Positions 8,559 through 17,042 of a stretch of 46,462 nt of DNA are shown piece by piece. The stretch comes from Candidatus Latescibacterota bacterium (GTDB lineage: Bacteria > Latescibacterota > UBA2968 > UBA8231): contig SICG01000008.1 in the NCBI GenBank assembly GCA_009691525.1, positions 1 to 46,462 of the forward strand, read 5' to 3'. The number at the start of each line of letters is the position of its first letter. Position 1 is the stretch's first letter. Under the pieces are notes generated by a model, which ran no database searches, was not told the origin of the DNA, and saw only the letters and a program-made list of their open reading frames with translations. The position numbers were made by a program, and so were the translations under genes.

Positions 8559-9248
8559 TCAGCTACTGCTTGAGACGGGCAATGCGGTTTCGGCGCGCGC
8601 TACCGCCTCCATTAGTTCCTCTAGCGAGGCCTGCCGCTTGAGTACGGCCTTGAATTCCCGATTTTGCAGCACAAAACTCAGTCGCGACAACATGTGGAGA
8701 TGGGCCCGCACCGTGGGGCTGATCAGGGTGAACAGGGTGTTGATCAGCTGGCCGTCGATGGCGCGAAAATCTATGGGGTGTTCTAGAAAGCACAGGGTGA
8801 TGGTCGGCCTGGAGAGATGTAAAACAACGGGATTGCGCACGTGAGGGATGGCGATGCCGTCGCCGATGCCCGTGGAGCCAAACATTTCGCGCGCCTGCAG
8901 CACCTGGTAGAGAAACTCGCGATCGACCTCTTCGGGCAGCTTGAGCGCCTCGACCAGGGCGCGCAGGACCGAAGATTGGTCATGCCCCCCGACCCGATAC
9001 ACCACCCCACCGGCCTTCAGCGCTTCGCAGAGGCTGGGCAGGGGCTCTTTGTTGGTCTCACCCTCGAGAAAAATTTCCGAAGAAACCTGAAGGCGCTGGG
9101 CCGTGGCCCACTCCAGCAGCTCCGACCGGTTGAAGCGAAACTGCTCGTTGACTCGATAACAAGGAATGGTTTCCTGCTTGATCCAACGGTAGATTGTCTT
9201 TTCCGATACCTTCAGCAAGCCGGCAACATCTTTGACTGAAAGTCGCAT
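8559..9248 (-). CDS. Helix-turn-helix / PTS EIIA (PtsN-type) fusion regulator
   Basis: A 229-residue protein. Residues 1-55 are a MerR/excisionase-like winged helix (LSVKDVAGLLKVSEKTIYRW, then FRFNRSELLEW). Residues 68-225 are a PTS EIIA type-2 domain with the PtsN-like motif GSTGIGDGIAIPHVRNP. H136 is the predicted phosphorylated histidine. No EIIB or EIIC is present, so a regulatory role is likely. ATG 9248 is chosen because it overlaps the ddl stop by 1 bp (TGATG). The longer frame to 9653 only runs through ddl. Lying 11 bp upstream of the membrane complex genes, it may control their expression or activity; that link is inferred from position. Confidence 0.85.
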   Translation of the reverse strand: MRLSVKDVAGLLKVSEKTIYRWIKQETIPCYRVNEQFRFNRSELLEWATAQRLQVSSEIFLEGETNKEPLPSLCEALKAGGVVYRVGGHDQSSVLRALVEALKLPEEVDREFLYQVLQAREMFGSTGIGDGIAIPHVRNPVVLHLSRPTITLCFLEHPIDFRAIDGQLINTLFTLISPTVRAHLHMLSRLSFVLQNREFKAVLKRQASLEELMEAVARAETALPVSSSS

Positions 9249-10333
9249 CACAGCACCGTGCGGATATCCTGCCGATCGCGATGGCGGTCCAGGGCCAGCT
9301 GGATCAGGCGGTCGATCAGCGCTGGGTAGGCGACGCCGCTGGCTTCCCAGAGCTTGGGGTACATGCTGATGGGGGTAAATCCCGGCAGGGTATTGATCTC
9401 GTTGACGTAGACTTGCTCGTCCCGGCGGCTGACGAAGAAGTCCACCCGGGCCAGGCCGGCGGCCTCCACGGCGCGAAAGGCGCGCAGGGCCAACTCGCGC
9501 ACCAGGGCGGAGGTGGCCGGCGAGAGGCGCGCCGGGATGATCAGCTGGGAGTTGTCGTCGATGTACTTGGCGTTGTAGTCGTAGAACTCGTTGCCCGGCA
9601 CCACCTCCCCCACCACCGAGGCCTGCGGTTCCTCGTTGCCCAGCACCGAACACTCCACCTCGCGGCAGTCGCTAGCCTCGGCCTCGACCACCACCTTGTA
9701 GTCATAGGCGGCGGCTTCCTCCAGGCAGGCACGAAACTCCTCCGGGCCATGAGCCTTGCACACCCCTACGCTCGACCCCATGTTGGCGGGCTTGAAGAAC
9801 ATGGGGTAAGCCAATTGGGGTTCGAGCCGTCGCTGCACTGCGGCTGGGTCCTGCCGCCACTGATGGCGCCGCACCACCGCGTACTCCACCTGGGGCAGAC
9901 CATCGGCGCGGAAGGCCCGCTTGGTCATCTCCTTGTCCATACCCACCGCAGACCCCACCACCCCCGAGCCCACATAGGGGATACCGGCCAGTTCCAGCAA
10001 TCCCTGCACCGTGCCGTCTTCGCCGAAAGGGCCGTGCAACAAGGGGAAGATCACATCGAGTTGCTGATCCAGTGCTCCTCCCTGGCGGGCCATCAGAGCC
10101 CCACCCTGTTCCAGGACCACCGGCAGCAGCCCCTGCTCCTCGACCACCCCGGCCTGCAGCACCGCCAGCGCATCGCCGGCCATCAGCCAGTGGCCTCGTT
10201 TGGAGATGCCGATCATGGTCAGTTCGTACTTGTTGCGGTCGATGGCCTCCAGCACTGAGCGGGCCGAGCGCACCGAAACCTCGTGTTCGCAGGACCGCCC
10301 GCCGAAGAGCAGGCCCACGCGGATTTTTTTCAT
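9248..10333 (-). CDS. ddl: D-alanine--D-alanine ligase
   Basis: A 361-residue ATP-grasp ligase that makes the D-Ala-D-Ala dipeptide for peptidoglycan. It starts with KIRVGLLFGGRSCEHEVSV, the usual Ddl N-terminus with the substrate-binding Glu. MFFKPANMGSSVGV is the ATP-grasp lysine and glycine/serine-rich loop. FYDYNAKY carries the tyrosine found in D-Ala-D-Ala ligases at this loop, and VYVNEINTLPGFTPISMYPKLW holds the metal ligands and the closing motif. It is the first gene of the leftward run and probably supplies the promoter. Finding it ahead of a respiratory-type complex is unusual. Confidence 0.95.
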   Translation of the reverse strand: MKKIRVGLLFGGRSCEHEVSVRSARSVLEAIDRNKYELTMIGISKRGHWLMAGDALAVLQAGVVEEQGLLPVVLEQGGALMARQGGALDQQLDVIFPLLHGPFGEDGTVQGLLELAGIPYVGSGVVGSAVGMDKEMTKRAFRADGLPQVEYAVVRRHQWRQDPAAVQRRLEPQLAYPMFFKPANMGSSVGVCKAHGPEEFRACLEEAAAYDYKVVVEAEASDCREVECSVLGNEEPQASVVGEVVPGNEFYDYNAKYIDDNSQLIIPARLSPATSALVRELALRAFRAVEAAGLARVDFFVSRRDEQVYVNEINTLPGFTPISMYPKLWEASGVAYPALIDRLIQLALDRHRDRQDIRTVL

Positions 10334-10410
10334 AAAAGCGTCCCCTTCCTCTGGGCTGCCGCTGCCCGGTCCCTAATATGCCTATAAAGATCCAAAATGG
10401 AAAAGGGCGC

Positions 10411-10439
10411 TTGCCCGGTCGGAGGGGGATTGATAGTAT
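10411..10439 (+). promoter_or_regulatory. Candidate promoter of the small lipoprotein gene
   Basis: TTGCCC (10411-10416) and TAGTAT (10434-10439) are 17 bp apart, which would start transcription near 10446, about 20 bp before the ATG at 10467. It lies in the divergent gap with ddl. The match to the sigma-70 consensus is moderate. Confidence 0.35.
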
Positions 10440-10466
10440 TGGGGGGATTGAGAAAGGTGGTGCGCG

Positions 10467-10745
10467 ATGAAAAAGACCTTCCTGCTCTTCCTGCCGGCCC
10501 TCCTGCTCTGCCTGACAGGCTGCGTGCCCGGCGACCACACCCTCGAAGATCCGGCCGGCTTTTTCTGGGGCGTCTGGCACGGCTGGGTGGCCCCGATCTG
10601 CCTGGTCTGGGGTTTCTTCAATGCCGAAATCCGTATCTACGAACCCACCAACACTGGGTGGTGGTACGACCTGGGTTATTATATGGCCATCATCAGCGGC
10701 TTCGGCGGCCTGTCCCTGTTCCGCCGCAAGCGCAAGGAGGATTGA
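10467..10745 (+). CDS. Small predicted lipoprotein with a membrane helix
   Basis: A 92-residue protein with a lipoprotein signal: MKK, a hydrophobic stretch LFLPALLLC and a lipobox LTGC with the lipidated cysteine at 19. The mature part has an aromatic-rich segment (GFFWGVWHGWVAPICLVWGFF), a polar NTGWWYDLGYYMA region and a basic end RRKRKED, so the C-terminus is probably cytoplasmic. This 'WHGW.AP... TGWWYD' layout recurs in small uncharacterised proteins of many bacteria; no function is known to me. The following SDR gene starts 2 bp after its stop, so they form one transcript. Confidence 0.75.
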   Translation: MKKTFLLFLPALLLCLTGCVPGDHTLEDPAGFFWGVWHGWVAPICLVWGFFNAEIRIYEPTNTGWWYDLGYYMAIISGFGGLSLFRRKRKED

Positions 10746-10747
10746 GC

Positions 10748-11542
10748 ATGAGGCTTGTTGACACGGTGGCGCTGGTCACCGGCGCCGGCTCGGGCATTGG
10801 CCGGGCCATCGCCGAACTCTTCGCCCGCGAAGGCGCCGCCGTGGTCGTGGCCGATCTGCGCCCGGAGCGGGCTCAGGAGAGCGCCGGGCGCATCCAGGCA
10901 GCCGGGGGCAAGGCCCTGGCCCTGGCCGCCGATGTCTCCCTCAGGGATCAGGTAGATCGGATGGCCGCCCAAGCCCACGCCGCCTATGGCCGGGTGGACG
11001 TGCTGGTCAACAATGCCGCCCTGGCCACTGGAGACGACATCCTCCACATCGAGGAGGAGGAGTGGGACCTGAACCTGCGCGTGGTGCTCAAAAGTGTGTA
11101 CCTCTGCTCCAAAGCCCTGCTGCCGGGTATGATCGAACGCCGGCGCGGGTCCATCGTCAACATCGCCTCGGTCAATGGGCTGAGTGGCCTGAGCGAAGAG
11201 GCCTACAGCGCCGCCAAGGCCGGGGTCATCAACCTCACCCAGAACATGGCCATCAAATACGGCCAGCATCAGGTGCGGGCCAATGTCATCTGCCCGGGCA
11301 CCGTGCGCACCCCGATCTGGGGTCCCATCCTCGAGAAAGATCCTCAGATCTTCGCCAAGCTGACCAAGTGGTACCCGCTGGGCCGGGTGGGCGAACCGGA
11401 GGACATCGCCCGGGCCGCTCTTTTCCTGGCCTCGGAGGAGGCCGCCTGGATCACTGGCACCACCCTGACCGTGGACGGGGGCCTGATGGCCGGCTCCTAC
11501 GGCATGTCGCGCGAGCTGATGGCCAAGGAGAATGAGCTATGA
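10748..11542 (+). CDS. Short-chain dehydrogenase/reductase (SDR)
   Basis: A 264-residue classical SDR. It has the NAD(P) motif TGAGSGIGRA near residue 12, the NNA motif (VLVNNAAL), and the catalytic set S in IVNIASVNG and YSAAKAG (Y and K four apart). The ending ITGTTLTVDGGLMAG is the standard SDR C-terminal block. D following the second strand (VVVADLRPE) suggests NAD preference. The ATG is 2 bp after the lipoprotein stop and the end overlaps the esterase start by 4 bp. It is probably a sugar- or polyol-type dehydrogenase; the substrate is unknown. Confidence 0.9.
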   Translation: MRLVDTVALVTGAGSGIGRAIAELFAREGAAVVVADLRPERAQESAGRIQAAGGKALALAADVSLRDQVDRMAAQAHAAYGRVDVLVNNAALATGDDILHIEEEEWDLNLRVVLKSVYLCSKALLPGMIERRRGSIVNIASVNGLSGLSEEAYSAAKAGVINLTQNMAIKYGQHQVRANVICPGTVRTPIWGPILEKDPQIFAKLTKWYPLGRVGEPEDIARAALFLASEEAAWITGTTLTVDGGLMAGSYGMSRELMAKENEL

Positions 11543-12594
11543 CCACCCGCCGGCTCAAGGAACTGCAGCCCGCCCACCTGTTGTGGCAGCTCTACCAACC
11601 CGCCAGCGCCCCCTACCGCTTTGCCGCCCAGACCCCAGCCCAGGCGCACAAGTGGCAGCCCCGGACCCGCCGGGCCCTGGGACAGGTCTTCGGCCTCGAC
11701 CTGCTGCGCCCTGTCCCGCTGGCCCCCAAGAGGATAGAGGTGTTGGACCGGGGCGATCACACCCGCGAGAAGGTCCTCCTACACACCGCTCCGGGGGTGG
11801 TGATGCCCGTTTACCTGCTCCTGCCCAAGAAGGGCCCCAAGCCCTTCCCGGTGGTCCTGGCCTTCAACGGCCACGGATATGGAGTGAAGGACATCGTCGG
11901 CCTGTGGGAAAACGGTGAGGAACGCCTCAGCCCGGACGGGTACCACCGCGACTTTGCCGTGGCCCTGTGCCGGCGGGGCTTTGCCGTGGCCGCACCTGAG
12001 ATCTCCTGCTTCGGCGAGCGGCAGACCGACTTCTCCTACCTGGAGGCAGGGCAGGGTTCGCCGGGCACCTGCACCCACACCTCCATGCTGGCCTTCCACC
12101 TGGGTCTGTCAACGGTGGGCCTGCGGGTCCACGACGGCCTGCGCCTGGTGGATTACCTCCAGACCCGCAAAGACCTGGACACCTCGCGCCTGGGGGCCAT
12201 GGGTATCTCGGGCGGGGGTATGCACACCCTCTTCTCCACCTGTATGGACGAGCGCATCCGGGCCTGCGTCATCAGCGGCTATTTCTGTACCTTCCGCGAC
12301 AGCATCCTGGCCATGCACCACTGCCCCTGCAATTTCGTGCCCGGCCTGCACCAGTTCGGCGAGATGCACGATCTGGCCGGCCTGATCGCCCCCCGCCCCC
12401 TGCTGGTGGAGGCCGGGGCCCGCGACCCCATCTTCCCCATCCGCGCCGTTAAAAAAAGCGTACAGCAGGCGCGCCAGCACTACCAGGTCTGGGATGCCCC
12501 GGGCCAGGTGGAGACCGACTACTTCGACGGCCGCCACCAGATCAGCGGTCGGCGGGCCTACGATTTCCTCTGGGAGAAACTCGACAAGCCATGA
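11539..12594 (+). CDS. Alpha/beta hydrolase (acetyl-xylan-esterase-like)
   Basis: A 351-residue alpha/beta-hydrolase of the acetyl xylan esterase / dienelactone hydrolase type. The nucleophile is S224 in MGISGGGMHT, followed by the acid D in GARDPIFP and the histidine in DGRHQIS near the C-terminus. There is no signal peptide, so it acts in the cytoplasm. FACxxP-type oligomer signals are absent. It lies between two SDR genes with 4-bp overlaps on both sides (11539-11542 and 12591-12594), so the three make one coupled unit, perhaps for a lactone or acylated sugar intermediate. Confidence 0.88.
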   Translation: MTTRRLKELQPAHLLWQLYQPASAPYRFAAQTPAQAHKWQPRTRRALGQVFGLDLLRPVPLAPKRIEVLDRGDHTREKVLLHTAPGVVMPVYLLLPKKGPKPFPVVLAFNGHGYGVKDIVGLWENGEERLSPDGYHRDFAVALCRRGFAVAAPEISCFGERQTDFSYLEAGQGSPGTCTHTSMLAFHLGLSTVGLRVHDGLRLVDYLQTRKDLDTSRLGAMGISGGGMHTLFSTCMDERIRACVISGYFCTFRDSILAMHHCPCNFVPGLHQFGEMHDLAGLIAPRPLLVEAGARDPIFPIRAVKKSVQQARQHYQVWDAPGQVETDYFDGRHQISGRRAYDFLWEKLDKP

Positions 12595-13325
12595 GACTGC
12601 AAGGGAAGATCGCCCTGATCACCGGCGGGGCCACCGGCATTGGCCGGGCCACCGCCGAACGCTTTGCCGCCGAGGGTGCCCAGGTGGTGATCCTAGACTA
12701 CAACGAAGAGGAGGGCCGCGCTGCCATCGAGACCATCATCAAGGGCGGGGGCCAGGCCACTTTTCACCAGATCGACGTGCGTTCGGCCCAGAGCGTGGAG
12801 GCGGTTTTCCGGCAACTCAACTGCGCACAGCTCGACATCCTGGTGTGCAGCGCCGGGGTGCTCAAGGGGGCGTACAAGGGGGTGGCCGGCCTGCCCGAGG
12901 AAGACTGGGACGCCACCATCGACACCAACCTCAAGGGCACCTACCTAGTGGTCAGGCAGGCGGCGCCCCTGCTGGAGCGGGCCGACCAATCGGTGGTGCT
13001 GCTCATCTCCTCGGGGGCGGGCGTGCGAGGGGCCAGTTCCTCGCTGGCATATGCGGCCAGCAAGGCCGGGGTCCACGGCATGCAGTACAATATCGAAGCC
13101 CATGTGCGCGGCGCCCGGGTCCACGTCATCTGCCCAGGGGGCATCGCCACGCCGCTCAAGCTGGAGAACATCGCCGAGGGCGCCCAGGCTGCGGGCCAGG
13201 ACGCGGCCAAGGCGGTTGAGGAGGCCAAGAAGCAGTTGGGCGACCCCATGGGCGTGGCCCGGGTGCTGGCCTTCCTCGCCTCCGAGGAGGGTTCCTACGT
13301 GCGGGGGACCATCTTCACCCGCTGA
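12591..13325 (+). CDS. Short-chain dehydrogenase/reductase (SDR)
   Basis: A 244-residue SDR: TGGATGIGRA is the cofactor loop and VLDYNEEE has the Asp that favours NAD. LVCSAGV replaces the usual NNAG, a small deviation. LLISSGAGVRG and YAASKAG supply the catalytic Ser, Tyr and Lys. The C-terminus is short: SYVRGTIFTR ends where most SDRs have the TG..LxVDGG block plus a few more residues. This could slightly alter the active-site lid. It is translationally coupled to the esterase gene and closes the operon; a palindrome-rich repeat follows at once. Confidence 0.9.
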   Translation: MRLQGKIALITGGATGIGRATAERFAAEGAQVVILDYNEEEGRAAIETIIKGGGQATFHQIDVRSAQSVEAVFRQLNCAQLDILVCSAGVLKGAYKGVAGLPEEDWDATIDTNLKGTYLVVRQAAPLLERADQSVVLLISSGAGVRGASSSLAYAASKAGVHGMQYNIEAHVRGARVHVICPGGIATPLKLENIAEGAQAAGQDAAKAVEEAKKQLGDPMGVARVLAFLASEEGSYVRGTIFTR

Positions 13326-13379
13326 ACTAGTGGCTCACATCGGAGAGCGACCCACTCCGGCCTTTCTCCAGGCGTGTCC

Positions 13380-13408
13380 CCCAGCACCCCAACGTATGGG
13401 GTGCTGGG
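13380..13408. repeat. Perfect 12-bp hairpin inside copy A
   Basis: The arms 13380-13391 and 13397-13408 are perfectly complementary around a 5-base loop. No T-tract follows on either strand, so it is not a typical intrinsic terminator, though it could block transcripts from the two convergent genes. Confidence 0.8.
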
Positions 13409-13442
13409 CCGAATGCACAGAACAGCCCGACAGCCCGGCCCC

Positions 13443-13468
13443 CGCAACACCATCTATATGGTGTTGCG
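13443..13468. repeat. CACCAT-type hairpin, copy 1
   Basis: 11-bp perfect arms (CGCAACACCAT and its complement) around the loop CTAT. The core CACCATCTATATGGTG recurs three more times in the window with compensating changes in the outer arm. Confidence 0.85.
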
Positions 13469-13575
13469 CCCCCTCGCTCGCTCTGGCTCCGCTACCCGAC
13501 CCCCGGCCACGCGGACTTCCCTTCCCCACCACTCCCCGGGAAAGCCCTGCGGGGTCATCTCCCCACCGCTTGCCA

Positions 13576-14913
13576 TTATTCCAGGGGCGGCAGGATATCC
13601 CGCTGCAGCCGCAGCATCTCCTCTAGGAGCGCCACGGCCCGCCGGTAAGAATCCACTGTCGGGTCCAGCAACAGGGCCTGCAAGAGCTTGGCTTTCGACC
13701 CCTCGGCAAAGGCCTCCACCAGCAGTTTGTGGATGCTGGCCTGTACCCGGATTAAGGCAGCGATGGCCTCGGGCAAGGGCTCCATCTGGCAGGGGTGCAG
13801 CCCCTCGGCGTCGGCCAGGGCCGGCACCTCCACCACCAGCCCCTCGGGCAACTCGGGGATATAACCCCGGTTGGGCACATTGATGGCTGCCAATTCGCGC
13901 TTCGCCCCGCAGGCCAGGGCCTCCATGATGGAGGCGGCCAGTTCGCCCGAGGCCCGCAGTGGCGCTTCTTCTAGTTTGCGCGGCTGGGCAGGGGGTCTTT
14001 GCCAGGGCCGGTTGGTGTCTGTCTTGTCGATGGTGTAGACAAAGTCGGGGATCTTGCCCGTCTCCCAGGGATGGCCCTGGGCCGGATCGTAGTAGTACTG
14101 CAATTCGCTGGCCATGAACTCCTCGGCCCAGCGGATGTACTCGCCATAGTGATTGGTGGCCGGCGAAGGCCAAAGGCCAAAGCGCCGCAAGAGCACCCGG
14201 CCCAACCCGAATTCGTGCCAGTGAGCCAGTTCGTCGCCCTCCAGGTCGGCCCGGCGCAGGCGGGGGTAGAGGTCCTCCCCGGTGGGGCGGTGGCGGATGC
14301 GCTGGAAGAAGGTGAGATGGTTGATGCCGCAGGCCGCGGTGTCCAGCTCCTCCTGAGGGAGTTCCAGGATCTGGGCCAACTGGCGCAGGCCCATGAACAC
14401 CCCGTGGCACAGGCCCACGGCCTGGATGGAGGTCAACCGGGTGACGGCCTCGCAGAGCTTGTGCTCCGGGTTGGTGTAGTTGAGCAGCAGGGCCTGGGGG
14501 CAGAGCTGCTCCATGGTGCGGGCAATATGCACCGTGGGTCCCATATTGCGCAGGGCGTGGAAGAGGCTGCCCGGCCCGCCGTTCTCGCCAAAGATCTGTT
14601 TGAACCCATAGTGGCGGGGTAGGTGGTAGTCCTGGGACCAATAAAGAAATCGTTGTACCTCAATGGCGGTGACGACAAAATCCGCCCCCTCCAGGGCCCG
14701 CTCCAACTGGGTGGTGGATTGTATCTGGGCAGCGTGGCCCAGTTGCCGGCATACATGGCGGGCGTACGCTTCCACTTCCTCCAGATGCCCGGCCACCTTG
14801 TCCATCAACACCATCTCCACCCCGCACTCGGCCAAAGGTTTGCTCAAGAGCACGTCGCGGATGGTGGCCGGGCCAAAGGAGCGGCTGCCGGCGCCGATCA
14901 GGGCAACTTTCAT
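13576..14913 (-). CDS. Glycoside hydrolase family 4 (alpha-galactosidase/galacturonidase-like)
   Basis: A 445-residue GH4 enzyme. This family uses NAD+ and a divalent metal to cleave alpha- or beta-glycosides by a redox-assisted elimination. VALIGAGSRSFG is the N-terminal dinucleotide loop, LLNYTNPEH the Asn-Pro motif, GLCHGVF the metal-binding Cys-His, and CGINHLTFF the following His-containing block. Sub-specificity (galactoside, glucoside, galacturonide) cannot be fixed here. ATG 14913 is preferred since MKVALIGAGS is the natural N-terminus; the longer frame only runs into the upstream gene. It overlaps the acetamidase-like stop by 4 bp. Confidence 0.9.
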   Translation of the reverse strand: MKVALIGAGSRSFGPATIRDVLLSKPLAECGVEMVLMDKVAGHLEEVEAYARHVCRQLGHAAQIQSTTQLERALEGADFVVTAIEVQRFLYWSQDYHLPRHYGFKQIFGENGGPGSLFHALRNMGPTVHIARTMEQLCPQALLLNYTNPEHKLCEAVTRLTSIQAVGLCHGVFMGLRQLAQILELPQEELDTAACGINHLTFFQRIRHRPTGEDLYPRLRRADLEGDELAHWHEFGLGRVLLRRFGLWPSPATNHYGEYIRWAEEFMASELQYYYDPAQGHPWETGKIPDFVYTIDKTDTNRPWQRPPAQPRKLEEAPLRASGELAASIMEALACGAKRELAAINVPNRGYIPELPEGLVVEVPALADAEGLHPCQMEPLPEAIAALIRVQASIHKLLVEAFAEGSKAKLLQALLLDPTVDSYRRAVALLEEMLRLQRDILPPLE

Positions 14914-15806
14914 CGGAAAAGCTCCTTGCTGATCATCGCCCGGGTAGTCACCGGGAATTCCCCCGGCCCGCAGCACTGGCAGATCTGCACGTCCACCACC
15001 GCGCTCATCAGCATATAGGCATCGGCAAAACTCAAGCCCATCCGCTCCTGCATCAACAGCACCATCTCCTCGGCGGCGACGCGCAGGGCCTGGGCCGTGT
15101 CCGGGTGATCGCCGGTGGTGATCCAGTACTCGGGCGTCTCGACTAGGGGCCGGCGCAGTTTTCTACCCTTGAGCAGTTCCACCCGGGCAGTGACCTCGGC
15201 GCAGATCTCCAGCCCGATGAAGGTGATCTCCCCATCCCCCATGGCCCCATGTACATCGCCGATGCCCAGCCAAGCCCCGGGCACGTTCACCGGCAGGTAG
15301 ACCTTGCTGCCGGGGGCGATGTAGCGGTTGTCCATATTGCCCCCGTGGGGGCCGGGAAACCCAGTGCTCACCCCCGCGCCGGCCGGGGCGGTGCCGATCA
15401 CCCCCACCATCGGGCGGATGGGAAAGCGGAGGTGCTCGCCAAAACGAACGTGATTCCCCTCGATCTGCACCATGCGGGTGACGAAGTCCTTGGCCAAGTG
15501 GCCCAGCAGGCCCATGCCGGCTTTGACCGCCAGGAAGCCCTGCGGGGCCAGTGTGATCTTTTGGATCTCCACACACAAGGCGTCGCCGGCTTCCGCCCCG
15601 CGCACCAAGATGGGACCGGTGGCCGGATTGGAGCCTACAGGATGGGGATGGTCGAGCAGGTCCTCGTCGCGCTGGATGCTGCCGGTGCGGGCGTCGTAGG
15701 TCTCCAGCACCACCGTGTCTCCAGGGGTTATCTCCAGGGCCGGGGCATGGGTTTGGTCGAGGCTGTAGACGATATGCTGACGGCTGAGGCGGTGGGTACT
15801 GGCCAT
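14910..15806 (-). CDS. Acetamidase/formamidase family protein
   Basis: A 298-residue amidase of the acetamidase/formamidase (FmdA/AmdA) fold. Marks are HPVGSNPATGPILVRGAEAGD near residue 75, PHGGNMDNRYIAPGSKVYLPV in the middle, and GIGDVHGAMGDGEITFIGLEI, the metal-binding and catalytic stretch. Family members release ammonia from short amides. It starts at ATG 15806 with AAAGGAG just upstream and is translationally coupled to the GH4 gene, so it may act on an amide linked to the same sugar substrate; that is inference. Confidence 0.92.
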   Translation of the reverse strand: MASTHRLSRQHIVYSLDQTHAPALEITPGDTVVLETYDARTGSIQRDEDLLDHPHPVGSNPATGPILVRGAEAGDALCVEIQKITLAPQGFLAVKAGMGLLGHLAKDFVTRMVQIEGNHVRFGEHLRFPIRPMVGVIGTAPAGAGVSTGFPGPHGGNMDNRYIAPGSKVYLPVNVPGAWLGIGDVHGAMGDGEITFIGLEICAEVTARVELLKGRKLRRPLVETPEYWITTGDHPDTAQALRVAAEEMVLLMQERMGLSFADAYMLMSAVVDVQICQCCGPGEFPVTTRAMISKELFR

Positions 15807-15876
15807 GGGCGCTCCTTTCTCAGGTGTCCTTGAAGAAAAACTACACCATCGCCGCACCGGCGACCAGCCGCGGTGC

Positions 15877-15906
15877 TTGACACGTCTTTTAGCCGGGGGG
15901 TATCTT
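15877..15906 (+). promoter_or_regulatory. Promoter of the GHMP kinase operon
   Basis: TTGACA (15877-15882) and TATCTT (15901-15906) are 18 bp apart. The predicted start of the RNA near 15913 gives a leader of about 22 bases, with GGAG just before the ATG at 15935. Confidence 0.55.
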
Positions 15907-15934
15907 GAGAGGAACCCGCCACCCGGAGCCCGGC

Positions 15935-16981
15935 ATGGCCTCTCCCGCTCCTCAGCGCCGTATCAACAGCGTGGCGCCCATTCGTATCTGCGATAACGGT
16001 GGCTGGACCGACACCTGGTTTGCCGAACATGGCGTGATCTTCAACATCGGCGTCTACCCCTATGCCGAGGTGCAGCTCGAGGTGTTCCCGCGCCACCAGG
16101 TGGAAGACCGCATCGTCATCCGGGCCGAGAACTACGGCCAGAAGTATGCCGTCCGCCAGTTGGGCGGGGCCTGGACCCAGCACCCGCTTTTGGAGGCGGC
16201 CATCGAGTACATGCGAATCCCCGAGGAGTTGGCCATCGAGGTGACCATCTACTGCCAGGCGCCGGCCGGCTGCTCCACCGGCACCTCGGCGGCGGTGACC
16301 GTGGCTTTGATCGGCGCCCTCGACGCGCTCACCCCCGGCCGGCTGACCCCCAACGAGGTGGCGCTCACCGCCCAGCGCATCGAAACCGAGATGCTGAAGC
16401 AGCAATGCGGCATCCAGGACCAGCTCTGTTCGGCCTACGGCGGCATCAATTATATCGAGATGTTCAAATACCCCCATGCCTCGGTCTCCCAGCTCCAGGT
16501 CGCCAATACCATCTGGTGGGAACTGGAGCGCCGCCTGGTGCTGATCTTCCTGGGCAAGTCGCATAGCTCCTCCGACGTACACCAGAAGGTCATCGCCGAA
16601 CTGGAGGGCGCCGGCCCCGATTGCAAGAAACTGGCTGACCTGCGCCAGACCGCCCCGGCCTCGCGCGATGCAGTCTACGCCGGGGACTTCGCCGCCCTGG
16701 GTCGGGCCATGATTACCAACACCGAGGCCCAGGCCCGCCTCCACCCCGAGCTGGTGAGCCGGGAGGCCTGGGAGATCATCAACATTGCCCGGGAACACGA
16801 CGTCCTGGGCTGGAAGGTAAACGGCGCCGGCGGCGACGGCGGCTCCCTCACCCTGCTCACCGGCCCTCTTTCCCACGCCAAGCGCCATCTCATCCAGCAG
16901 ATCGAACAGACCAATCCTCTCTTTCAACATATTCCGGTCTATCTGAGCCGCACGGGCCTGCGGCTGTGGGAATCTCCTTGA
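15935..16981 (+). CDS. GHMP-family sugar kinase
   Basis: A 348-residue kinase of the galactokinase/homoserine/mevalonate/phosphomevalonate superfamily, closest in look to the heptose- and fucose-kinase-like members. The N-terminal NSVAPIRICDNGGWTDTWFA is the substrate-binding motif (PxRIxxxGGxTD). PAGCSTGTSAAV (110-121) is the ATP phosphate loop. KVNGAGGDGGSLTLL near 300 is motif 3. The sugar phosphorylated is not known. ATG 15935 is chosen over a TTG at 15905 because GGAG precedes it at proper spacing. It starts the unit continued by the unknown gene and a Gfo/Idh dehydrogenase. Confidence 0.9.
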   Translation: MASPAPQRRINSVAPIRICDNGGWTDTWFAEHGVIFNIGVYPYAEVQLEVFPRHQVEDRIVIRAENYGQKYAVRQLGGAWTQHPLLEAAIEYMRIPEELAIEVTIYCQAPAGCSTGTSAAVTVALIGALDALTPGRLTPNEVALTAQRIETEMLKQQCGIQDQLCSAYGGINYIEMFKYPHASVSQLQVANTIWWELERRLVLIFLGKSHSSSDVHQKVIAELEGAGPDCKKLADLRQTAPASRDAVYAGDFAALGRAMITNTEAQARLHPELVSREAWEIINIAREHDVLGWKVNGAGGDGGSLTLLTGPLSHAKRHLIQQIEQTNPLFQHIPVYLSRTGLRLWESP

Positions 16982-17042
16982 TTGGGGGGAGTACGGTGGT
17001 TATTTTTTGGCGAATGACTTTGCTCGCTCAGAGGAGGAACAC

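Larger units (their letters stand above)
13326..13575. repeat. Composite palindrome-rich repeat, copy A
   Basis: This gap between convergent genes holds no gene. It contains a head (about 13341-13380) similar to 19163-19198, a strong hairpin (13380-13408, 12-bp arms), a second hairpin of the CACCAT type (13443-13468), a 27-bp segment (13471-13497) identical to 19201-19227, a block (13507-13546) nearly identical to 19259-19300, and an end GGGGTCATCTCCCCACCGC. That end is roughly the inverse of the head, suggesting degenerate terminal inverted repeats like a small non-autonomous element. No ORF of its own is credible. Confidence 0.7.

Noticed and set aside
7459-8844. 461-codon rightward open frame
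   Set aside because: Antisense of the hyfB-like gene with biased composition and no family resemblance.
9249-9653. N-terminal extension of the HTH-EIIA protein
   Set aside because: The extension lies fully inside ddl in another frame, and the ATG at 9248 forms a typical stop-start overlap.
15728-16930. 400-codon leftward open frame opposite the GHMP kinase
   Set aside because: The kinase motifs on the top strand are complete; the opposite frame has no recognisable domain.
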